DNA of 64,000 nucleotides from Mycobacterium sp. OAS707 (GCF_014873705.1 NZ_JADBDS010000002.1:1240001-1304000), one strand, 5' to 3'. Positions 24,471-33,829 are shown, counted from the stretch's first letter. The notes: generated by a model not told the origin, from the letters alone. A program made the numbers and translations.

Positions 24471-25649
24471 GTGGAGAACACGAGAGCATTCGAGGTCTGG
24501 GATGCCGACAACCACATGTACGAGACGATCGACGCATACACGAGGTACCTGCCGGAGAAATACTCGGAAGCGCTCAAGTTCGTTGACGTGAAGGGGCGCA
24601 AGAAACTGCAGATCCTCGGTGTCGTCACGGAATGCATCCCCAACCCGACCTACGAGGTGATCCCCACCCCCGGCGCATGGGCCGATTACTACCGCGGGAT
24701 CAACCCCGAGGGCAAGACGCTGCGAGAGCTGGCGGAACCGATACGGTGCCCCGACGAGTTCCGGCGGCCCGACCTGCGGTTGGCGCTGATGGACCGTCAG
24801 GGCGTCGACGGCGCCGTGATGTTCCCGACCACCGCCGGCATGCTCGAGGAGCGGACGAAGTCCGACACCGAGCTCACTCATGCGGTAACCCATGCGTTCA
24901 ACCGCTGGCTGCTCGAGGATTGGACGTTCAACTACCAGAACCGCATCTTCCCGGTGCCCGCGATCTCACTCAACGATCCGGCGTTGGGCGTCCGCGAACT
25001 GGAATGGTGTCTCGAAAACGGCGCGAGGACGGTCCTGATCCGGCCGGCACCGGTTCCGCGGGAGGACGGGACCTCGCGGTCGGCGGCGCTACCGGAGTTC
25101 GACGATTTCTGGCGACTGGTCGAGTCGTCGGGAATCTCGATGCAGATGCACAATTCGGATTCCGGTTACGACCGCTACGTCGACGACTGGGAAAGCCCCA
25201 GCGAATTTCAGGGCTTCGCACTCAGCAAGCTGCGGGGATTCATCTACGAGGAGAGCCGCAACATCTTCGACACGCTGGCGGCGTTCGTCGCGCACGGGGT
25301 GTTCGAACGGTTTCCCGGCGTGCGCATCGGCGTGGTGGAGAACGGCGGCTCGTGGGCGCATCGCCTGATGGATGTGTTCGACCGGGTGTATCGGAAGAAG
25401 CCGGGGGATTTCGGCGAGCATCCCTGTGACACCTTCCGCAGACACATCTGGGTCAACCCCTTTCACGAAGAGGACATGTCGCATCTCGTCGAGATCCTCG
25501 GCGCGGATCGCGTGATGTTCGGATCGGATTTCCCCCACCCCGAGGGGCTCGCGGAGCCGGCAGAGTTCATCAATGAACTCTCCGGTCTTCCTGCGGACAC
25601 GACCGCACGCGTGATGGGCGGCAACTTGAAGGAACTGATCGGCATCTAG
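24471..25649 (+). CDS. Amidohydrolase family 2 protein, copy 2
   Basis: A 392-residue metal-dependent TIM barrel. The N-terminal metal motif is WDADNHMYE, a central segment is DWTFNYQNRIFPVPAISLND, a His lies in QMHNSDSGYDRYVDDW, and the final motif is MFGSDFPHPEGLAEP. It is clearly paralogous to the genes at 33894 and 29364. Hydrolysis or decarboxylation of a cyclic acid or ring-derived CoA product is possible. GTG 24471 is chosen for the GGAGG five bases ahead; ATG 24456 would precede that site. It ends convergent with the ligase at 25646, overlapping by 4 bp. Confidence 0.86.
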   Translation: MENTRAFEVWDADNHMYETIDAYTRYLPEKYSEALKFVDVKGRKKLQILGVVTECIPNPTYEVIPTPGAWADYYRGINPEGKTLRELAEPIRCPDEFRRPDLRLALMDRQGVDGAVMFPTTAGMLEERTKSDTELTHAVTHAFNRWLLEDWTFNYQNRIFPVPAISLNDPALGVRELEWCLENGARTVLIRPAPVPREDGTSRSAALPEFDDFWRLVESSGISMQMHNSDSGYDRYVDDWESPSEFQGFALSKLRGFIYEESRNIFDTLAAFVAHGVFERFPGVRIGVVENGGSWAHRLMDVFDRVYRKKPGDFGEHPCDTFRRHIWVNPFHEEDMSHLVEILGADRVMFGSDFPHPEGLAEPAEFINELSGLPADTTARVMGGNLKELIGI

Positions 25650-27187
25650 CGTTGCGCGCCGAAACGGGCACGCAATTCGTTCTTCATCACCTTGCCCGTG
25701 AGGTTCCGCGGCAGCGCCTCGATGATTTCTAGCCGCTCCGGGGACTTATGACGGCTGAGGCCCCGCGCTTGGCAGTGTTCGCCCAATGCGGCGAGCGTGA
25801 TATCGCTACCGGGTTGTGTGACCACCACGGCGCAAACCCGTTCGCCTGTACGGAGATCCGGCACTCCGATGACCGCGACGTCGGCGACAGCCGGATGCGT
25901 CGCCAGTACCCCCTCGATTTCCAGCGCCGAGATGTTCTCAGCATTGCGGATGATCGCGTCCTTGATCCGACCTGTCACCACGACGTTGCCGTCGTCGTCG
26001 ATGCGCCCCCGGTCACCGCTGCGGAACCAGCCATCGGCGTCGAATGCATCGGCGTTCAGCGTGTCGTCGACATATCCGAGGAAACATTGCGGTCCCCGCA
26101 GGCGCAGTTCGCCCTCCTCCCCCGCCGCGACCTCTCGTTCGGATTCGTCGACGACACGGACCGATACTCCGGGCACTTGGCGGCCGACGGTGTGGTCGAG
26201 CACGTCCGGTTCTCCGTCCGGCGGAGGCGACGTCGCGACAGGAAACTCGGTCAGGCCCCACGAGTTCGCCACCCCTGGCACCGAAAGCGTCTCGCGCACT
26301 TGCCGTCCCAGCTCGGCGGTGATCGGCGCGCCTCCACCGAGGCACCCGCGGAGATCCGGAAAGAGTGGCGCGGCGCCGTGCTCGCGCTGTGCGGCCATGA
26401 AAGCGACGAAGAAAGGTGTCGCAGAGCCCAGCAGTGTCGGCCGATGGGCAGCGATCGCAGTTGGCGTGCGCACCGGATCGAACTCGTCGAACAACACGAT
26501 TCGCATGCCGGTCAGCAGGCTCGCCGCCAACATCGCCGCACCACCGATGTGTGAAACCGGAAACGCGATCGGGTTGACGTCATTGCTTGTCGCACCAACC
26601 ATTCCCACCACCCCCGCCGACCCGGCGATCACAGAGCGGTCGCAGTGCCGCACACCTTTCGGCGCGGCGGTAGTACCGGACGAGTAATAAACCCACCGGG
26701 GGTCGGTTGCCGATGGCGGCGGCGGGGGCAGCGATGCGGGGTCGCCGGCGGGGAGTCGAAGACCGTCCATGGGGGCGTCGTGATCAACGACCACCACCGT
26801 CATCGGCCGGTCCCTTGCCAGCTCGTCGGCCAGCGCGACGTGGTCGAAGCCGCGCCACACACCCGGCACGATGATCATCTCGGTGCCGAGTTGCGCTGTC
26901 ACGAACCGCACTTCGCTCTCGCGCCAGATCGGTAGGACAGGGTTTTGCACGGCACCGAGGCGGGTCAGCGCCACCATGACCACCATGGTTTCCAGCGTGG
27001 TCGGCAGCTGCCAGGAAACCATCGTGCCGTCGCCCACCCCGCGCTCCGCCAAAGCGGCTGCGGTGCGCTCCGACGCGTCGCGCAACTCTTCGTTTGTCAG
27101 ACTTCGGCCGTAATCGTCGACGAGGACGATGCGTTCGGGGTGTGTCTGGGCCGCTGCTTCGACCAAGCCCCAATAGGTTCCAGACAT
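25646..27187 (-). CDS. AMP-forming acyl-CoA ligase
   Basis: A 513-residue adenylate-forming enzyme. The P-loop is YYSSGTTAAPKGVRH, A5 is NSWGLTEFPVAT, the hinge is WFRSGDRGRIDDDGNVVVTGRIKD and the catalytic Lys is in LTGKVMKNELR. A proline run (PPPPPP) lies before the P-loop. ATG 27187 shares one base with the upstream FadE stop (TGATG). Last gene of a four-gene operon: amidohydrolase, short FadE, long FadE, ligase, which suggests activation and beta-oxidation of one substrate class. Confidence 0.9.
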   Translation of the reverse strand: MSGTYWGLVEAAAQTHPERIVLVDDYGRSLTNEELRDASERTAAALAERGVGDGTMVSWQLPTTLETMVVMVALTRLGAVQNPVLPIWRESEVRFVTAQLGTEMIIVPGVWRGFDHVALADELARDRPMTVVVVDHDAPMDGLRLPAGDPASLPPPPPSATDPRWVYYSSGTTAAPKGVRHCDRSVIAGSAGVVGMVGATSNDVNPIAFPVSHIGGAAMLAASLLTGMRIVLFDEFDPVRTPTAIAAHRPTLLGSATPFFVAFMAAQREHGAAPLFPDLRGCLGGGAPITAELGRQVRETLSVPGVANSWGLTEFPVATSPPPDGEPDVLDHTVGRQVPGVSVRVVDESEREVAAGEEGELRLRGPQCFLGYVDDTLNADAFDADGWFRSGDRGRIDDDGNVVVTGRIKDAIIRNAENISALEIEGVLATHPAVADVAVIGVPDLRTGERVCAVVVTQPGSDITLAALGEHCQARGLSRHKSPERLEIIEALPRNLTGKVMKNELRARFGAQR

Positions 27188-28386
27188 CAGCCGCTCGGAA
27201 GCAACAACCGACGCTTGGCCAAAATGTTGCGCATCATCTCCGAACTCCCGCCGGAGACCGTATAGGCCCGCGACCACAACCAGGATTCGCGCAGCCGGGC
27301 TTTCGCCTGTGAAACAGTCGAATCGACAGCCTCGGTGCACACTGCCGGGGCGAGCTCGGCACCGTACGCCGAAACACGATGATAGGTCTCGGCGAAGCTC
27401 AGCTTGGCGATAGAGCCGTCGCCCGGCTGCTCTGCGCCTGCGATGAGTCGTTCGACGTGGTCGTCGATGAACGACTTCGCCACCTCGACTTCGACGGCCA
27501 ACTCGGCCACTGTCTGCCGGATGTCGTCGTGCTCGAGAACGGGGATGCCTTCAAGGATGGCGTTGCGCGCGACCATCACCAGATCATCGATCAACAGCTC
27601 GAGCAGGACTACGTTTCCACCGATTCCGAAACGCTCGAAGTCCAGTCCCGCCATGATGATCGACCAGCCCTGGCCGGCTTCGCCGATCAGGCTCTCGGCC
27701 GACACGGTCACCCCGTCGAGGAAGACTTCGTTCACCTCGACCGCCTCGTTGATCGTCCGGATCGGACGAACCTCAACGCCGGGCGCCGACAGGGGGACGG
27801 TGAACACCGAAAGGCCATGGTGACGTGACGACGTGGGGTCGGTGCGGATCAGCGCCAATCCCATATCGGCCCAGTGGCCGTCGGTGATCCAAGTCTTCTG
27901 ACCGTCGATCACCCACGTCCCATCCGGCTGCTGCACACCTCTGCTGCGGACTCCGGCGATATCGCTGCCGGCATCGGGCTCGCTGAGTAACTGACACCAC
28001 ACATGCTCGCTACGCCGCATCGGCGGCAGCAGTGCGGCCTTCTGGTCGTCCGACCCGAAGTGCATCAGCACGTGCGCCGCCAGGTTGACTTGGTCGACGG
28101 GCCGCGGGGCGCGAGCGCGCAGGATCTCCTCGCTGACGATGCGGTCGTGCAGCGGGTGGTGATCGGCGCGTCCACCGTGCTCGACGGGCCAGTCGGCGCC
28201 GACGAATCCGGCGTCGAACAACGTGGCGAACCACTTACGCAGTTGTGCTTCCTGCTCTGCATTTTCCGGCGCGCGGCGCCCTTCCCTCGCGTCGAACGGT
28301 GGTGCGTGTTCGGCAATATGCGCCCGGACGCGACGCCTGAATTCGGTCAACTGCGCTTCGCTGGGCCTGGCGCCGATTGCGCTCAC
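27187..28386 (-). CDS. Acyl-CoA dehydrogenase, long FadE type
   Basis: A 399-residue acyl-CoA dehydrogenase with WCQLLSEPDAGSDIAGVRSR and IDGQKTWITDGHWADM. The C-terminal motif TVSGGSSEMMRNILAKRRLLLP has Gly where MCAD-type enzymes have the base Glu. GTG 28386 overlaps the short FadE stop as GTGA; a longer frame to 28524 runs inside that gene. Its coupling to a short FadE lacking the same region suggests an alpha2beta2 heteromeric dehydrogenase of the ChsE1-ChsE2 kind. Confidence 0.88.
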   Translation of the reverse strand: MSAIGARPSEAQLTEFRRRVRAHIAEHAPPFDAREGRRAPENAEQEAQLRKWFATLFDAGFVGADWPVEHGGRADHHPLHDRIVSEEILRARAPRPVDQVNLAAHVLMHFGSDDQKAALLPPMRRSEHVWCQLLSEPDAGSDIAGVRSRGVQQPDGTWVIDGQKTWITDGHWADMGLALIRTDPTSSRHHGLSVFTVPLSAPGVEVRPIRTINEAVEVNEVFLDGVTVSAESLIGEAGQGWSIIMAGLDFERFGIGGNVVLLELLIDDLVMVARNAILEGIPVLEHDDIRQTVAELAVEVEVAKSFIDDHVERLIAGAEQPGDGSIAKLSFAETYHRVSAYGAELAPAVCTEAVDSTVSQAKARLRESWLWSRAYTVSGGSSEMMRNILAKRRLLLPSG

Positions 28387-29357
28387 CAGCCGGACCTCTC
28401 GGCAACGCGGGCACGGCTGGTGCGGGCCGTTCCGAGCAGATGGCTGTTGGTGAACACCCGACGCAATTCGTGGTGCAGCGGGTATTCCCAGGTGAATCCG
28501 ATGCCGCCCGACAGTTGCATGCACTCGTCAACCGCAGCGGTCGCGTTGGCGGTGACGAATGCGTGTGCCACGTCGGATAACACAATCGCATCGTCAGGAT
28601 CGCCGTCACTAGCCAGGGCACGGGCGGCCTTCATGATGACGGCCCGTGCCTTCGCCTCGAACACCACCAGATCCACCAACCGGTGTTGCACAGCCTGGAA
28701 ACTCGCGATCGGCGCACCGAACGCGATGCGCTCCTTCAGATAGGCAACCAGCCGTTCGAACGTCATCGACACCGCGCCAAGGGAATCCGCGCTGAGCAGG
28801 ACCCTGGCCGCCGCGAGCACCTGATCGGCTCGCTGCGGGCCCCCGATCAACACGCTGTCCGCGCCGGAGATATCCACCCGCCACGCTGCTCGGGTGACAT
28901 CGAGAAGCTCATCGTCAGGACGTCTCGGCGTTGCGTCGGATACCTCGAACAGATGAATTCCATTGCGTCCCAGCGTGACCAGGATGTCGATGGCATCCCC
29001 ACGCACGACGCGCACGGTGTCGCCGGCCAACGCGCAGCCCGCCATCGCGGTTCCGTCGAGCATCGCGGGCAGCCATCGGTCTCGCACTTCCGAGGGCGCC
29101 GAACTCAAGGCCGCACCCGACAGAACGCAGCCGAACCACGTCGACAAGTTCTGCGCGCGGCCGAGTTCTTCGGCGATGACCGTCGCCTCCACGGGTCGCC
29201 ATCCGCTGCCGCCGAGATTCTCGTCGACGAGCAGCCCCGTCCAATCCATGCCCGCAAGCTCTTTGACGGAGTCGTGGGCCACACGGCCGGTCAGAAAATC
29301 ACGCGCCGCTTCGCGCAACAGATCGAGGTCGACATCGGCTTCGCCTGTGTCCCCCAT
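28383..29357 (-). CDS. Acyl-CoA dehydrogenase, short FadE type
   Basis: A 324-residue truncated-type acyl-CoA dehydrogenase. It has the AAWRVDISGADSVL beta-domain remnant, then YLKERIAFGAPIASFQAVQHRLVD and LSGGIGFTWEYPLHHELRR. The beta domain is much reduced and FAD-binding elements are incomplete; such proteins act as the second subunit of heteromeric FadEs. It starts 6 bp after the amidohydrolase stop and is coupled to the long FadE by a GTGA overlap, so the two very likely form a complex. Confidence 0.85.
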   Translation of the reverse strand: MGDTGEADVDLDLLREAARDFLTGRVAHDSVKELAGMDWTGLLVDENLGGSGWRPVEATVIAEELGRAQNLSTWFGCVLSGAALSSAPSEVRDRWLPAMLDGTAMAGCALAGDTVRVVRGDAIDILVTLGRNGIHLFEVSDATPRRPDDELLDVTRAAWRVDISGADSVLIGGPQRADQVLAAARVLLSADSLGAVSMTFERLVAYLKERIAFGAPIASFQAVQHRLVDLVVFEAKARAVIMKAARALASDGDPDDAIVLSDVAHAFVTANATAAVDECMQLSGGIGFTWEYPLHHELRRVFTNSHLLGTARTSRARVAERSGW

Positions 29358-29363
29358 CGAGTA

Positions 29364-30560
29364 CTAACTCCGCTTCATCATCTGGACAGCATTGTCACGC
29401 ATGATCCGTTTCTTGGCGGCATCGTCAAGCGGGTCGAGCAGCTTGACGAAATCGGCAGGCTCGGCAAGGCCTTCCGCGTGCGGGTAATCCGAGCCCATCA
29501 CCAGACAGTCGTCGTAGCCCAACCCGGCGACGATGGCAGGAATATCGTCCTCGGGGTACGGCACCACCCGCACGTATTGCCGGAAGACGGCCGACGGTTT
29601 CTCGGTCAGTTTCCCGCCGATCCATGGACCATTCCGGCCCATGCCGCGACTCTTGTCCATGTGCTTGGTGAAGAACGGCACCCACTCAGCACCGTGCTCG
29701 GCGACAAGCACATTCAACCCGGGAAATCGGCCGAAAAGGTTGTCGAAAATCAGGGCTGACAGGGTGTCTTCGATCGGACGCTGGCCGTATATGTTCATCC
29801 ACTGCCATGCCGACATGTGCCACGAGGCAGGATCCGCGTTTTGCCCCCACGCAGGCGAGATCGCATCGAAGTACCAGAAGGGCATGATGTGGAAGACGAG
29901 GACGCAGCCTGCTTCCTGCAGTCGCGCATAAATCGGGTCAAAGTAGGGGTCGCCCGGCGACCTACCGTAGGCCGGGCCCGTTGGCAGCAGGACAAACTTC
30001 GCACCCTGGGCGATCAGTGCCTCCGTTTCGGCGACGGCCGAGTCCAGGTCGCGCAGTGAAAGCAGCCCGGTCGCGTACACGCGGTCCTCGAAATTGAAGC
30101 CCCATTCCTCGTCGAACCATCGATTGAACGACCGGAGGTTCGCGTATAGCGCTGCGGTGTCGTCAACGTAGTGCTCGGCGGCCAGAGCCATTCCGCTCGG
30201 ATAGATGACCATCCGCTCGACGTTCTGCCTCTCCATGACCGCGAGCCGTGCTGAACGCTTGATGTACTCGGGCTGCATGGGCTGTGGTTCGTAGGACTCC
30301 TCTGGGTTGCCCGATCCCATCTGCCTCAGCATTTCTTTGAGCGACCCAGGGCGGTAAGCGACGTCCAGACCAAGCCCGCCTTCACTGTTGAAGGTCGCCA
30401 CACGATGGCCCGCGAGGATGACCTCGACCCCATCCGCTCCCCGCACGGTGGTAATGGCTCGGTCGTGAAACTCTTTGGGCAGATAGCGGGTAAACGCGTC
30501 GCGCGTCTCGTAGCAGTGCGTGTCGCAGTCGAAGATCCCGTAGTCGAGTCTCGTGGCCAC
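29364..30560 (-). CDS. Amidohydrolase family 2 protein, copy 3
   Basis: A 398-residue metal-dependent TIM barrel, a paralogue of copies 2 and 4. The N-terminal motif is IFDCDTHCYETRDAFTRYLP, the mid-part is VFHIMPFWYFDAISPAW with the metal His, and MGSDYPHAEGLAEP is at the end. GTG 30560 has GGAGAA ahead. It leads a four-gene minus-strand operon with two FadE subunits and an acyl-CoA ligase, which ties this hydrolase family to CoA-dependent degradation. It lies across the 30.58 kb operator from the FadE-LLM operon. Confidence 0.87.
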   Translation of the reverse strand: MATRLDYGIFDCDTHCYETRDAFTRYLPKEFHDRAITTVRGADGVEVILAGHRVATFNSEGGLGLDVAYRPGSLKEMLRQMGSGNPEESYEPQPMQPEYIKRSARLAVMERQNVERMVIYPSGMALAAEHYVDDTAALYANLRSFNRWFDEEWGFNFEDRVYATGLLSLRDLDSAVAETEALIAQGAKFVLLPTGPAYGRSPGDPYFDPIYARLQEAGCVLVFHIMPFWYFDAISPAWGQNADPASWHMSAWQWMNIYGQRPIEDTLSALIFDNLFGRFPGLNVLVAEHGAEWVPFFTKHMDKSRGMGRNGPWIGGKLTEKPSAVFRQYVRVVPYPEDDIPAIVAGLGYDDCLVMGSDYPHAEGLAEPADFVKLLDPLDDAAKKRIMRDNAVQMMKRS

Positions 30561-30577
30561 CGCGCTTCTCCTTCATG

Positions 30578-30617
30578 CGAGAATGTGCATTCTCCTATTT
30601 CAGAAAAGATACTATCC
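30578..30617. promoter_or_regulatory. Paired TGAGAA operator between divergent operons
   Basis: Box 1 at 30578-30595 is CGAGAA-TGTGCA-TTCTCC and box 2 at 30600-30617 is TCAGAA-AAGATA-CTATCC, exactly 22 bp apart. TACTAT at 30610-30615 inside box 2 is a good -10 for the plus-strand FadE. The 50.1 kb promoter has an almost identical second box. Confidence 0.7.
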
Positions 30618-30673
30618 TCATCCGGGAATGCCTATCCCGGGTTGGGCCGGGCGCACCTGGAGGCAGCACAGCG

Positions 30674-31777
30674 ATGAGTGAAGCCGACGACCTTCGGCAC
30701 GCGGTGCGGGAGTTCCTGGGGGCGACATCACCGACGACTCGGGTACGCGACCTGATGACCACCGATGAGGGCTACGACCGGGCGCAGTGGCGACAAATGG
30801 CCACCGAACTGGGCCTGCATGGCATCGCGGTTCCCGAACAGTTCGGCGGCGCGGGCGCCAGCGTGGCCGAACTCGCGGTCGTCTTCGAGGAGATGGGGGC
30901 CGCGCTGTTGTGTGCGCCGTTCTTCTCCACCGTCGCCCTGGCCGCCCAAGCGATCCTCTGCAGCGGCGATACGGCCGCGATGCAGGACTACCTGCCTGCA
31001 TTCGTCGACGGGTCGATGACCGCGACGCTGATCCTGAACGGCCGGCTCGACGCGTGGGATCCACGGGCCGTCACGCTGACCGCCCACGCCGACGGCGCAG
31101 GCCATCGTATTCGTGGGCACGCGGAATTGGTTCTCGACGGCTACACCGCCGATGTTGTTCTGGCCGTGGCGAACACGGACGCCGGCACGTCGCTGTTCGC
31201 CGTTGCCGCGGACGCCGACGGGCTGACGCGTGACCCATTGGCCACACTCGACCGCACGCGGAAAGTCGCCCGCTTGCGGCTCGACGATTCCCCGGCCCGA
31301 CTGATCGGAACCGACGGTGAAGCCGGCCCGGCATTGGCCCGTACCTTTGACCTCGCCCTTGTCGCGCTGGCCGCCGAGCAGGTGGGCGCCGCGCAGCGCT
31401 GCCTTGACATGGCCGTTGGTTACGCCAAGGAGCGCATTCAGTTCGGGCGTGCCATTGGCAGCTTTCAGGCGGTCAAGCACCGGTGCGCGGACATGCTCAT
31501 TCTCGTCGAAGGTGCCCGCTCGGCCGCCGTCCACGCCGCGCAGTCCGCAGGCAGTGACGAGCTGTCAGTCGCGGCGTCGGCGGCGAAAATGGCGAGTTCT
31601 GAGGCATTTCTACAAGTCGCGTTGGATAACATGCGCATCCACGGCGGAATCGGCTTCACGTGGGAGCACGATGCCCATCTGTACGTGCGTCGCGCCAAAG
31701 CCACCGAACTGATCTTCGGCAGCCCCGACCACCACGCCCAACGCTTGGCGGACCTCGTCACCTCATCGAGTCACTAG
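30674..31777 (+). CDS. Acyl-CoA dehydrogenase, short FadE type
   Basis: A 367-residue acyl-CoA dehydrogenase: N-terminal helices with IAVPEQFGGAGASVAELAVV, a beta domain with little of the usual EPxxGSD motif, then YAKERIQFGRAIGSFQAVKHR and IHGGIGFTWEHDAHLYVRRAK at the C-terminus. It lacks the final GTSE turn and may need a long FadE partner; none is in its own operon. ATG 30674 has GGAGG about ten bases ahead; an in-frame ATG at 30575 would cross the operator. It is followed by an LLM oxidoreductase after 14 bp. Confidence 0.86.
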   Translation: MSEADDLRHAVREFLGATSPTTRVRDLMTTDEGYDRAQWRQMATELGLHGIAVPEQFGGAGASVAELAVVFEEMGAALLCAPFFSTVALAAQAILCSGDTAAMQDYLPAFVDGSMTATLILNGRLDAWDPRAVTLTAHADGAGHRIRGHAELVLDGYTADVVLAVANTDAGTSLFAVAADADGLTRDPLATLDRTRKVARLRLDDSPARLIGTDGEAGPALARTFDLALVALAAEQVGAAQRCLDMAVGYAKERIQFGRAIGSFQAVKHRCADMLILVEGARSAAVHAAQSAGSDELSVAASAAKMASSEAFLQVALDNMRIHGGIGFTWEHDAHLYVRRAKATELIFGSPDHHAQRLADLVTSSSH

Positions 31778-31791
31778 CCGGAAGGACGATC

Positions 31792-32691
31792 GTGCCCATC
31801 TCTTACTCCCTGGAACTGCCCACCCAACGGGTTGACGCGGTATCCGAGTTCGTCACCGCCGATGCCATCGCCGAGATCGCCCGTGCCGGCGAGGCAACCG
31901 GATTCTCAGCCGTGCATGTCACCGACCACCCTGCACCCGACGCGAAATGGCTCGATCACGGCGGACATCACGCCCTCGATCCCTTCGTCGCACTGTCGTT
32001 CGCCGCCGCTGCCACCACGGACGTGAAGCTCCTCACAAACGTCTACATTGCGGCCTATCGCAATCCCTTCCTCGGCGCCAAGTCGATTCAGAGTCTCGCG
32101 GTCCTGTCGGGCGGGCGGCTGATCCTCGGCACTGCAGCGGGGTATCTGAAGCCGGAATTCCGGTCGCTGGGAATCGATTTCGACAATCGTGGCGCACTGC
32201 TCGATGAGGCGTTGGACGTGTTGAACAAAGTTCTCACCGGCGATGACGTGGCCTACGAGGGCACCTCGTTCGCGGCCAGAGGGGTGCGCCTGTATCCCGT
32301 GCCAGCGACCCCACCTCCGATATGGGTCGGCGGCAACAGCAGGCCGGCGGTACGGCGCGCAGTGTCGCGCGCTCAGGGGTGGGCGCCGTTCAACACATTC
32401 GGTTACGCGACCGCGTCACGAACCGCGGAGATCTCGACGCTCGAGGAGTTGAGATCGGCGATCGCGTGGGCCAAGAAATATGCCGCCGAGATCGGCCGCA
32501 CGGAGCCACTGGATATCTGCTTCTCTGCGGGCAACCTGCTCGACGACAGCAAGTCGACCGACGAGCGGCACGCGACGATCGCAACGCTCGAGGACATGGG
32601 TGTGACCTGGCTGACCGTCGCACCGCGGGGAGCCACGCGGGCCGAGGTGATCGAGAAGGCGCGTGCTTTCGCCGAGGAGTTCAACGCATGA
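31792..32691 (+). CDS. LLM-class F420-dependent oxidoreductase
   Basis: A 299-residue luciferase-like protein with VHVTDHPAPDAKWL, LSGGRLILGTAAGYLKPEFRSLGIDF and PPIWVGGNSRPAVRRAVSRAQGW, the standard TIM-barrel landmarks. It is probably F420- or FMN-dependent. GTG 31792 is preceded by GGAAGGA at proper spacing. It is the second gene of the FadE-LLM operon and overlaps the convergent SnoaL-like gene by 11 bp. Confidence 0.86.
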   Translation: MPISYSLELPTQRVDAVSEFVTADAIAEIARAGEATGFSAVHVTDHPAPDAKWLDHGGHHALDPFVALSFAAAATTDVKLLTNVYIAAYRNPFLGAKSIQSLAVLSGGRLILGTAAGYLKPEFRSLGIDFDNRGALLDEALDVLNKVLTGDDVAYEGTSFAARGVRLYPVPATPPPIWVGGNSRPAVRRAVSRAQGWAPFNTFGYATASRTAEISTLEELRSAIAWAKKYAAEIGRTEPLDICFSAGNLLDDSKSTDERHATIATLEDMGVTWLTVAPRGATRAEVIEKARAFAEEFNA

Positions 32692-33112
32692 GGCTGGCGG
32701 CCGCGAAGCCGTCGACGCTGATTCGCCGGTGTGTGAAGAGCCACTGCGCATCGACTGGAATCAAGACGTCGCGATAGGAGCCCCAGTGGTCGAGTCCGAC
32801 ATCGGTGTGGACGGCAAAGTAGCTGCTGACCTCGACACTTTCCCGCGTGACGGAGCGGAACCGAACACTCGAAACGTGATGGCGCACATGCGTTGGCCCC
32901 TGCCTGGTCGCGTCCGGTGCCATCGCGGCTCGTAGCCCGGCCTCGATGGCCGCGGGGCCGGTGAGCGGCTCGGCTCCGCCCGTGTATTCGAGGACTCCGT
33001 CAGGGCCGAAGCATGCAGCCAGAGCGCGAAGGTCGAACCGGTCGGTGGCCGCCGTGTAATCGGAAAGGGTCTGGCGCACCGACTCCCTGACGATGACCTC
33101 CCATGCATCCAT
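32681..33112 (-). CDS. SnoaL-like nuclear transport factor 2 fold protein
   Basis: A 143-residue NTF2-fold protein with an N-terminal helix (TLSDYTAATDRFDLRALAACFGPDGVLEY) and strands carrying RHHVSSVRFRS and the DHWGSYRDVLIPVDAQWLFTHRRISVDG ending typical of the SnoaL_4 type. ATG 33112 has GAGGAGA ahead; the open frame continues far upstream, antisense to the isochorismatase-like gene, but that part is not real. Function is unknown; it may be an isomerase or a small accessory protein. It sits at the 33.13 kb operator. Confidence 0.82.
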   Translation of the reverse strand: MDAWEVIVRESVRQTLSDYTAATDRFDLRALAACFGPDGVLEYTGGAEPLTGPAAIEAGLRAAMAPDATRQGPTHVRHHVSSVRFRSVTRESVEVSSYFAVHTDVGLDHWGSYRDVLIPVDAQWLFTHRRISVDGFAAASLMR

Positions 33113-33128
33113 CTGTTCTCCTCTGGAG

Positions 33129-33168
33129 CTGGAAAATGCATTCTCATACACGATAACGTGTGTTCTCA
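33129..33168. promoter_or_regulatory. Paired TGAGAA operator and leaderless promoter
   Basis: Box 1 at 33129-33146 is CTGGAA-AATGCA-TTCTCA and box 2 at 33151-33168 is CGATAA-CGTGTG-TTCTCA, 22 bp apart. TAACGT at 33154-33159 is a -10 element; the last base of box 2 is the A of the start codon at 33168. Confidence 0.65.
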
Positions 33169-33803
33169 TGCCACCACCGAGCCTGCTCGATCTGTTGAAT
33201 CCTGCCACGACTGCTTTGGTCACCCAGGAATGCCAAGGAGGGGTGATCGGCCCGCAGGCCGGCCTGCCCATGCTGGCCGAGGAAGCCGGTCGTGAGGCGA
33301 TTCCGAACATCGCCGCTCTGCTCGATGCCGCCCGCGCAGCAGATGTGTCGGTCGTGCACTGTCTGATACAGAAGCGCCCGGACAACCGCGGGTCGAACAC
33401 CAACGCAAGGCTATTCATGGCTGGAAAGTCGTTCGCCGCCGATTTGACTCCGGGTAGCCCCGGCGCGTCGGTGCTGCCCGAGTTCGGGCCAGAGCCAACC
33501 GATCTCGTCCTCACCCGCACACACGGTGTTGGGCCTATGACCGGCACCGATCTGGACTCGGTCTTAAGGAACCTGGGGATCACGACCATTGTGGGAGTGG
33601 GTGTTTCAGTCAACATCGCAATTCAGAACTTCGTAATGGACGCGGTGAACCGCAGCTATCAGTTCGTACTACCGCGCGATGCCGTGGCCGGATATCCACG
33701 CGAGTACGCGGAGTCGATCATCGACAACACTCTCTCGCTTCTGACAACTGTGACCACCACTGATGCCATCGTGCGGGCATGGAAGAAACTCGCCGGATCC
33801 TGA
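33168..33803 (+). CDS. Isochorismatase-fold protein lacking the usual catalytic residues
   Basis: A 211-residue isochorismatase/cysteine-hydrolase fold protein: ALVTQECQGGVIGPQAG near the start, VVHCLIQKRPDNRG, LTRTHGVGPMTGTDLD and VGVGVSVNIAIQNFVMDA. The catalytic Asp position reads Glu, the Lys region reads T-R-T-H and the Cys position is Ala, so it should not work as a normal amidase or N-carbamoyl hydrolase. Similar Cys-less proteins appear common in actinobacteria. ATG 33168 directly follows a -10 (TAACGT) without a ribosome site, so it is probably leaderless. It is monocistronic. Confidence 0.82.
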   Translation: MPPPSLLDLLNPATTALVTQECQGGVIGPQAGLPMLAEEAGREAIPNIAALLDAARAADVSVVHCLIQKRPDNRGSNTNARLFMAGKSFAADLTPGSPGASVLPEFGPEPTDLVLTRTHGVGPMTGTDLDSVLRNLGITTIVGVGVSVNIAIQNFVMDAVNRSYQFVLPRDAVAGYPREYAESIIDNTLSLLTTVTTTDAIVRAWKKLAGS

Positions 33804-33829
33804 CCCCATCTGGATGTTGAAACCCCGAA

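Noticed and set aside
28683..29759. 358-codon plus-strand frame
   Set aside because: Antisense to the short FadE and amidohydrolase copy 3, both with intact domain motifs.
32681..33616. N-terminal extension of the SnoaL-like gene to 311 residues
   Set aside because: The extra 168 residues are antisense to the isochorismatase-like gene; ATG 33112 has a good ribosome site.
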